From: Phlebiopsis flavidoalba
Lineage: Eukaryota > Basidiomycota > Agaricomycetes > Polyporales > Phanerochaetaceae
DNA: 64,000 nucleotides
Assembly: GCA_035772785.1 (NCBI GenBank)
Contig: JAOCPU010000049.1
Location: forward strand, 1-64,000
Direction: 5' to 3'
Positions 57,175 to 64,000 of the stretch are shown here, one piece after another. How positions within the stretch are numbered: the stretch's first letter is position 1; the number at the start of each line of letters is the position of its first letter. Both the position numbers and the translations under genes were made by a program. Under the pieces are notes generated by a model, which saw nothing but the letters and a program-made list of their open reading frames with translations, did not search any database and was not told where the DNA came from.

Positions 57175-59477
57175 ATGCCGTATCTTTAAGTCCAAGTTCC
57201 CTCCGCTCACCACCTGCACCAGATGCGAACGCCCATTATCCATGTTCGGCCGACCCGAAAACCCTTTCCAGCAGATTACACTGTGCATATAGATCAGGCG
57301 GCGAGCGGTCGCAAACGGTCGCTATACGGCTTTGCAGACAAACGGTATACGAGGGTAGCTACTGCGCTCGCAACGCCCTGTGGCCGCCGGAGGCTTGGGA
57401 TTTAGCGCAGAGGCCGGGCATATGGTCGGCATCTTCAGCCACAACTGTTTGGTGCGTAGCAACTGCCCAGATGTGCATGCATCAAACTAAACAACCCCCA
57501 GGATTACATCGCTCTGGTCAACTCATTAATCTATGCTGCACAGTACCGATATCCTCTTGTCAGCGTACGCAACGCCGTACGAAACTAGCCCATGGAGTGA
57601 AGACTTCGCAGACAAACCCATTTGTTTGTGCAATCTCAGTTTCTCCCAAAGGCTCTCGAGGCCGGCAAAGCAGGTTGGCTGTACAGAAAGCCACATTTAT
57701 ATCCTCGAAAGGACAGTCCAGGAAGGCCCGGAAGTCATTTGGAGACTTATGCAACGACGTCAGGCGACTAGGAACGCCTATTTGTGACCCCGTGAAAGAG
57801 GTCACCAAGAACACCCTAGCCTACCTTGTATGAATTCTCTAGCAGCGGGACCAGCGGTTCTTGCCCAAAGACGTTATTGCCTAATCTCATTGATAGCTCC
57901 AATGTGTGTTGAACAGTTTGATAGAATTGGTCACGGTGAAATGATAGGTCGCATAAAAAACAAACACTGGGTTTGAGGGAGTAACAATAATGTCGTCAAA
58001 CGATGATGTATTCCCAGGCTATCATCAAGATGGAGGAAGACAAAAATTACGAAGGTATGCTCATCTGGATATGACCTGAACAATGTGTATTCAACAGCTG
58101 TCGCTAGCCCCCACCTCCAACGACACCTCCAGTATGGCTTATTTTCTTGCCGTTTTACCACACCTACGGCTTGCACATGCGTGATTATTGTTCCCCGTCG
58201 TTCGTTTCTATGTCCCGTACACTTACGTAGTCGTAGTATCCCGATGGACCACACGGATATTGTCCTCAAGGCTATTCCGAAGTACATCTAATTCTTGCTC
58301 TGTGCATAATGGTATCCTGATTATTATTATCGCAGAAATATGGTGTCTAACGTCATGCCCCTCATACCCTCTGCCGTTCACCAAATGGTCAATCTGTCCC
58401 TATTCAGCAAACTGGATCTAAGCTCGCTTTCCCATGTTCTCAACTGGTGCGGCCTACCTGCCCCCAGAGCTGGGTAAGAAATTTATGCGCTATGTTAAAA
58501 CGCATCGACCATGATGGAGGGTACGTTATTAGGCCGTATGAGCCGAATAATCGAGAGTTGACTTTGCCTTTGCCCTGCAAGGTTATGGAATCTCAGAGCA
58601 GGTAAAGTCTCAATTTTGTCCCTTTTACAACACAAGACCAGGGTGGAACGGCGATCGTTTAATAGACCTTAAGCGTTGCAGCGTAGACCGATTCGTGGAC
58701 TTTTTGGTCTGCCTGCTCCCGCTGGCGTGCGCCGGACTATCTCATCCCTGGCTCCTAGGGCGCGCATTCCGGACGACGCCCGACGGATCGGAGTTGCTAC
58801 TTTGACCGAGCCCGGGCGAGCTTATGGTTGCGCGGCCCCATACGTCTCGCTCGGGGGTATTTCAAACAACGAAAAGGCCAACGAACGAGGGCCTTTATTG
58901 ATGGTCTGGTGTGCGTTACCGTCGACACGTTCCAAGGTCACCTAAGGACGAAGCTGCTGTTGTGCGTGACCTCCCCGGATGTCGTAAACTGGTCGCGCTA
59001 AGATAGAACCCGCGAACAGCTTCAATCGACCGCGCGTGAAGTCACACTCAAGGTCTCTGGGCGCGCGAATTGTCCTCCGCACTAGAGGGTGTAGGATACC
59101 CTTCTCTCGCTCATCCTGACAAGCTCCTTGTCGACGTCTGCGTCGCGGGCTGTCTCGTGTGCCGGACGTCCGACGAGAAAATCCCCCGGGCGTGGCTCGT
59201 TCTTATCGATGAAGGCAACGACGTAGCGGGTCCAGGAAGAGACTATAAAAAACGCTGGTACGAGTGGTTGAATGAAGAATCTCAGTAGCTACCAGTGGCT
59301 GCGTGGTGGTGCTATGAGATCCTTGGACACAGTGCGTTACGGCGTTCGAGGCTTATTGAGCGTGGCTGATGAATCAATATCCACAGATCCCGAAGTCCCC
59401 CAACTGGCAAGGTGCTGCGTCGTGTGGCTTCAGGAGACTTTGAAAAGAAACACTCTAGCCAAAGGCCAAAGCTGTAG
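57175..59477 (+). CDS. AMP-binding acyl-CoA / 4-coumarate-CoA-ligase-like enzyme
   Basis: An ANL-superfamily enzyme that activates a carboxylic acid with ATP and joins it to CoA. From ATG 57175 the readings give IIHVRPT, FPADYTVHIDQAASGRKRS and GHMVGIFSHNC. These are followed by IALVNSLIYAAQYRYPLVSA, TPYE and SHIYILE. At 57820-57875 a frame-broken YLV...SSGTSG..K matches the P-loop-like AMP motif. WLIFLPFYHTYGLHM is seen at 58130-58180, DIVLKAIPKY at 58255, MFSTGAAYLPPELGKKFMRY at 58433 and GYGISEQ near 58585. The C-terminal lid shows HPDKLLVDVCVAG, RTSDEKIPRAWLVL and LSSYQWLRGG. After an intron come IPKSPTGKVLRR-like codons holding the catalytic Lys. One frame ends RPKL, a possible peroxisomal signal. 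Many indels. Confidence 0.9.
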
Positions 59478-59577
59478 TTGTGCGACACAAGTATCAACGC
59501 GCGTTAACACCTCAGTTGTTCGTATCTAGGACCACGCTTTACAGGATCCTATGGTCTCCTCAGCTCTGTAAATCATT

Positions 59578-59648
59578 CTGTACAACCTACCCTGTACAAA
59601 CTACCCTGTACATCCTACCCTGTACAACCTACTCTGTAAAAACCTACT
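59578..59648. repeat. 14-bp minisatellite, five units
   Basis: Five tandem units of CTGTACAACCTACC with one to three changes each (second unit AAACTACC, third ATCCTACC, last unit 15 bases). It lies about 100 bases past the CoA-ligase stop, likely in or just after the 3' untranslated region. Confidence 0.9.
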
Positions 59649-59775
59649 TGCACGCTTCGTTCTTCAATATCATCCCTCATGTTCTGAAGCGAGGGGTGCA
59701 GAGCGCGTGAGAACCACCTTCCAAATATGTGCCCACCCTAACGTCGTGCCGCGACTTGGCGTTCGACTACGCACC

Positions 59776-59800
59776 TTTTTTTTTTTTTTTTTTTTTTTTT
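59776..59800. repeat. T25 homopolymer
   Basis: Twenty-five T. On the minus strand this is a poly-A, so it may mark the 3' end of an inserted retro-copy, but no adjacent coding or duplicated flank supports that. Confidence 0.9.
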
Positions 59801-60033
59801 GGATTGCGACACGGAGATCGTTAGACCGCCTCCCGAACCCCCCCCGTTCTCAGTCGTCGCGCCCTCTTATCCTACTCCAATAATTGTATGTACGGTGGTC
59901 CGCCCATACTCCCCGTTCGTTCGGTGCTATAAAAAATTTGCCGGTCAAAAATCGCCAAAAAGGGTTCCTACAAAATGGTACGTCCTGGTTCCCGCATGTG
60001 GAATGTGTCTAAACGTCGTCTGGACATTATTGA

Positions 60034-60085
60034 GGGGGGAGGGGGGGGGGGGGGGGGGGGGCGGGTTTGTGGGGGGGGGGGGGGG
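60034..60085. repeat. G-rich block (G6-A-G21, then G15)
   Basis: Two long G runs separated by CGGGTTTGT. On the plus strand it has strong G-quadruplex potential. Proline-rich and glycine-rich frames across it are by-products of the homopolymer. Confidence 0.9.
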
Positions 60086-61666
60086 ACTGCGTGCGTTAGA
60101 TGAGCTTCCGCAGTACGTTGAAAAGTATTTGTGGAACCCATGCGCAACATTGGTGACCTCAAGGCTTTCTTGCCTCAAGTTATAGCTATATGAGCTTAAA
60201 TCCTTATTTGGGCACGTCGAAAGCTGGCATAGGTATAATGCAAAGTCTTGGGACCAGTTCTAACCCCTGAGCAACTTGTAATTCATGAAAGGTGTATATC
60301 CACAGTTCTGCTGTAATCCTCCAATGGATGCTCTGCTTGAAAAGCATACTGAGGAATTCGAGCAAAGGTCCTCTCAAAATCCCCCGTTAGTCATGTCTTC
60401 GGTATCAGTGCGGAATGTATCGGACTTGAGTCGCTCTCCCTACTCATTGCGGGCTGGTCGTAAGTACTAAAAACGTCTCGTCATCCCGTGGCAAATGCTA
60501 TTGGAGAGTTGTACATACACTTTCAATGAATGTAGATGAAAATCATAGCGGACTACTCGCTATATGCAGGCCTTTATACACCTTGAATATGGCAGACTCG
60601 CATGTGGGTTCACCGGCTTGTGCCGCGGGCTATGGCCATTGGATTTGTATGCGAGACATCGGTACGTATCAGCACCAGTTGCATTGTGCGAACACGGATA
60701 GTGCATACAGTCAACTAAGATATAGCCAGAAATGCGTGACCGAGCCTACGTGTATTGCGTCCACACGAGGTGTTTTGTTTGTCCATGGTCATTATCCTCA
60801 TCTTACGGCGAGGTCCTCGGTCCTGACTTTCACGGGTCAAGCGAAAATCCTCCGACTACAGTGCCATCGCCACAAACCAAAAATAATCTGACAGACAATC
60901 ACTATCAACCAACACAGGTCTCATAAAACTTAGACTGAGTAAATGCCTATGATACAGTGAAACGAGATCATGAGGGCAAGCGGGGCCCGTAACTGCACCT
61001 AAGGCATTTGCTTCCCTTTAACAAGACACCATGTAATCACTGTCTGCGGGTAGATGGTCTTTCTTACATTGAATAGCACGGACAACTGTTGAGGCTCTCT
61101 TGCAATGTCACCTTGGGTACACCTTGAACGGGATTTTGCTATGGTGGGTATAAAGTAACCAGGTGTTCACCGACATGTTTAATTTGCCATTCCGCGATTG
61201 TCTTCTTCAGAGGGTGATCGACGCCGACGGTCGCTGGTCAAAAAGACTGTAGCTCCTCCCGCGATGTGGGTTCGTCGCCTCCGCTCTCTGTCACCACGAG
61301 ATGCGTGAGCAGGGCGGAGGAATTCAAGTCACCGTGAACTCGACTACTGAAATTCGGATGAATCCCAGAGTCCGAGAGTTAGAGGAAATCGTCTCTGCTC
61401 ATCGAATCAGAGCCAGACTCAGAGTCAGACTCAGAGGAACCCAGACGATGATTGCACGAGCGCCAGAGGAGCTGTTTGACCCATCTATAGAGACACCGAT
61501 GAGAAGAGAAGGGTCAAGACGGATGTTATTGACGCAAGCACCTATTGGCCTTCTTCTTAAACGGTGGCCGCGCATCCTCCTCGACGGTTCCCGTCCTTAG
61601 CTCTGGCTTTCTCCTTCTCTTCCAATATGGCTTGTAATTGCTGTACCACTGCCTGTTATGCATTAA
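60086..61666. other. No nameable gene; some plus-strand frames
   Basis: Plus frames at 60526-60891 (121 codons) and a shifted continuation at 60732-60926 (GEVLGPDFHGSSENPPTTVP) look weakly protein-like. A frame at 61301-61600 has short Arg/Leu repeats, encoded by a small direct repeat near 61405-61440. None matches a known family. Confidence 0.35.
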
Positions 61667-62230
61667 TTAGCCTCTGGTTGGAGTTTCATCAGAGTACTCT
61701 AGCGCCGTGTTACTATACTTGCGCTTGAATTCTTCGGGCACCTCGACAGGATGGCTGTCCCTCAGGACTACCTCAACTTCAGCTAGTACAGCCGGCTTTC
61801 TTCCAGTTGCTGGGTTACGTGACGGTCGCGATATTGTATGGCCTAGTTGACTTGCATTGGTATGTAAAATGCCTATGATAAGAACGTGACTGTGGGCGTG
61901 CAAGACGTTAAAACTAGGGGACGGAATTACGCACCTGTGCCGAGGCTTTCTGACAGACTGTCGGGCGGATGTACGCCGAGGGGTTGCTGTGTTATTGGTC
62001 CTTGATTGCGCCATGGAGCGTAACTTTGGACATTTTGCAAACGGTTTTATTTTGCGTGTAATAAAAAACTCGACGGATAGACAGAGATGGTCGGAGACCC
62101 GAAACGCCGCAAGGCAAACAGTGGACGAGCTCGCACAACCTGCGCGCGCGCCGCGTGACACCCGAGGGAGCGTGACAGCGTGCGAGACCACACACACGCC
62201 CTTGTAGCAGGCGTTGATCCCGGCGTCCAT
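61667..62230 (-). CDS. Unassigned open frame, 187 codons
   Basis: The C-terminal third (RPSRNPATGRKPAVLAEVEV and VPEEFKRKYSNTALEYSDET) reads like a real protein end. An internal start MAQSRTNNTATPRRTSARQS (about 62027) with an intron between could make a basic protein of about 100 residues. The basic N-terminus recalled histone H3 tails at first, but no histone fold follows. Confidence 0.35.
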   Translation of the reverse strand: MDAGINACYKGVCVVSHAVTLPRVSRGARAGCASSSTVCLAAFRVSDHLCLSVEFFITRKIKPFAKCPKLRSMAQSRTNNTATPRRTSARQSVRKPRHRCVIPSPSFNVLHAHSHVLIIGILHTNASQLGHTISRPSRNPATGRKPAVLAEVEVVLRDSHPVEVPEEFKRKYSNTALEYSDETPTRG

Positions 62231-62763
62231 GAGGATCAGTCTGGGCCGGAGCCCACCAGATTGGGAAAATTGCAGGGTTTTGGGGACAAGACCCCCCTAC
62301 TCTCCTTCCTCCCACCCTGGGCGGGTGCTTGCGGTGCCCGTGTCGGGTACTTGTGTACGCAAGAGGTCAGCAAAACAGGCACTCTAGATCACACTGCGGG
62401 GTCTTTCGACTTCTCTGGCCGTGTACCTTGGCCTTGGTCCCTGACCCATTTACGAGAAAGACGAACCCCGTACACGCCTCCCCGTACCAGACTGCCAACC
62501 GGCGTGCAGACCTCGTCCTCGACTCCAGCGAGATGAAGACTAGCACGGGGCCAGCGGTCCGTTGTGTACCGACTTTCCCCCGTGTATCCCTGGTGGTGGA
62601 AGCACGATATCTCCTATCTCTGCGAGGGCGCATCCTGAGCATTAATTATAGACATGATAAAAGGCCTACCGCGAGAAAAATGAGCTCTCAGATTTTCAGT
62701 CAAAAAGACCCTCCTCCCCTCTAAACAGTCCGTTCCCGGGACAACAGCACGTACTACCACCTT
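62231..62763. other. No supported gene
   Basis: Short overlapping frames only (62329-62724 +, 131 codons, Arg-rich). None is recognisable. Confidence 0.35.
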
Positions 62764-62780
62764 AAAAAAAAAAAAAAAAA
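62764..62780. repeat. A17 homopolymer
   Basis: Seventeen A. No transcript or retro-copy is recognisable directly upstream. Confidence 0.9.
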
Positions 62781-64000
62781 CTCAAGCTCACTCTATAAAT
62801 CACCCCTTCATGCGTCTACCCAACCCAACCACACTAAATTCACAAAGATGATGCCCCTCTTGTCTGCTCGTGCCCCCGTGTACGATCTCATTCCATATCC
62901 TTGTTTTAGGAAAAACCCACCATTGACCCTTTAATTCACACACATGACACAGGCTCTCGCTGTGGAAAATCATGGTCCAACTCTCCAGGCTGGCAAAATG
63001 TGGGGTTTTGTCTGGTATCGGTGGAGTACGGCTCGTGAGTTTTACCACCGCTGCACTCTTTTTCGAGGCCTTGACTCAAAAGTCCTCTTGCAGCGAACTT
63101 CACACACCCCTGAAGTCGGCAATCCCAGCGGGTCCACATCGGTCGTAGGCCGATACGCAAAACTGCCTACCCTCTCAGGGCTCACGCACATGGCGTAATA
63201 GATCAAGACGAATTAATCAGGGGGACTTTCTGTACAGCATTTTCGATTGACCGTTTCACTTGTATCAATACTGTTCAGCGCACCTTAATGTTATACCATC
63301 CTCGAGGAACACATTGGCTTGAGCATCTCGTCGGCATCTGCACGGTAGAGTACAACCGACCGCACATGAACATGTATTTCATGAGGCGCTTGGGAGGCCC
63401 AGTAGTGTACATATTGGTTCACTGTTCGAGTCTCAGGCGGTTTGGGATGTTGACGGTGCAAGTTTACGCAACGAAACATCGTACACAACTACAGTCTATG
63501 AGCTCTCATAAAAACCGCGACGTGTATCACACCACTTTAACCCCTCTTCTATCTTTTTTTTTAGGTCATACTTCAGACTATCGTACTCCGACGCAACGTG
63601 TCATTCTTCAGATTGAGCCTAGAGTGGCATGTCACAGCAGAACAAACTGCTGGTTGCTGAATCCATGCTCCCCCCACAAAGATCTCATCCATGCTCACCA
63701 TTGAGAACCCGGCGAATATATCTTTCACGAAAGAGGAGATCTTGATAGGTTCTTCAAAAATTCCCCATTGTCACGGCATTCACGGCGAGACGCGGGATTC
63801 TGCGACGCACGAACTATCGTTCAGTATTTCGTAGAGAAAACACGAAACGGTAAACGGTACGCACCAGTTCGTTCACCAGGCTGAGCTCACCCCATGGAGG
63901 TAATCCTCCGCGGGCAAAGGCGTACCGATCACTGTCACGACTCCACACTTACTATCCGACCATGAGCGACGGTGGAACACGGTGACAAAAGAAGGTGCTA
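62781..64000. other. No nameable gene to the window end
   Basis: A minus frame at 62800-63048 (SESLCHVCELKGQWWVFPKT) and a plus frame at 63288-63704 (138 codons, MLYHPRGTHWLEHLVGICTV at its start) are the best candidates. Neither has a recognised domain. A gene running off the right edge is possible. Confidence 0.35.

Noticed and set aside
59945..60178. Minus-strand proline-rich frames across the G block
   Set aside because: Product of the G runs read as poly-Pro; no conserved sequence on either side.
61992..62050. Histone H3-like N-terminal tail (Arg/Thr/Ser-rich)
   Set aside because: The canonical tail motifs and the histone fold are absent after the likely intron.
1..64000. CRISPR arrays, bacterial operons, rRNA genes or telomere repeats
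   Set aside because: Searched by eye; no regular spacer arrays, no Shine-Dalgarno-led gene chains, no rRNA signature and no TTAGGG arrays.

Overview
The window is nuclear DNA from a filamentous fungus, almost certainly a basidiomycete and probably an agaricomycete. I see many conserved eukaryotic genes cut by short GT-AG introns of about 50 to 70 bases, dense packing on both strands, and fungal versions of P450 reductase, Hut1, Arc1, Sec14 and PrxQ. A Rhizoctonia/Ceratobasidium-like source is only an impression. Nearly every conserved gene also carries single-base frameshifts in otherwise well-kept protein sequence. The two copies of one repeat differ mainly by one-base indels. This looks like an unpolished long-read assembly, so I annotate these genes as genes and not as pseudogenes, and exact ends are approximate.

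Layout. Positions 1-6522 are a mobile-element island: the 3' part of a hAT transposase gene, a block of short subterminal repeats, and AT-rich DNA holding two full copies and one fragment of a non-autonomous Tc1/mariner-like element with TA target sites. Positions 6.5-10.8 kb give no convincing gene. From 10.85 kb comes a gene-rich stretch: NADPH-cytochrome P450 reductase (-), UDP-galactose transporter Hut1 (+), a STYX-like pseudophosphatase (-) sharing a short divergent promoter with a CobW/ZNG1 GTPase metallochaperone (+), a hypothetical (+) and a hypothetical membrane protein (-). At 24.9-25.9 kb lies a nucleotidyltransferase-like protein interrupted by a C23 run.

Positions 28.1-41.6 kb are the best gene block: a small heat-shock protein with a heat-shock element and TATA box, a histone-fold subunit of the Dpb3/CHRAC type, a 2-oxoglutarate/Fe(II) dioxygenase, the tRNA-binding cofactor Arc1, mitochondrial ribosomal protein uL6m, an unassigned conserved-looking protein next to a C60 tract, a possible isoprenylcysteine-methyltransferase-like membrane protein, and Sec14. 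Positions 41.9-44.4 kb carry a pair of LTR-like direct repeats around an interior without recognisable pol.

Positions 44.4-55.3 kb are poor in recognisable genes. At the right end lie a PrxQ-type peroxiredoxin (-) and an acyl-CoA/4-coumarate-CoA-ligase-like enzyme (+), followed by a 14-bp minisatellite, a T25 run and a G-rich block. The last 4 kb give nothing I can name.

The genes are ordinary housekeeping functions (ER redox and sugar transport, zinc handling, translation, lipid transfer, peroxide defence) with no shared pathway cluster. I found no convincing new multi-gene system. The most interesting items are the R-to-L pseudophosphatase beside ZNG1, the small transposon family, the palindrome-bearing LTR-like repeat, and the extreme homopolymer tracts.
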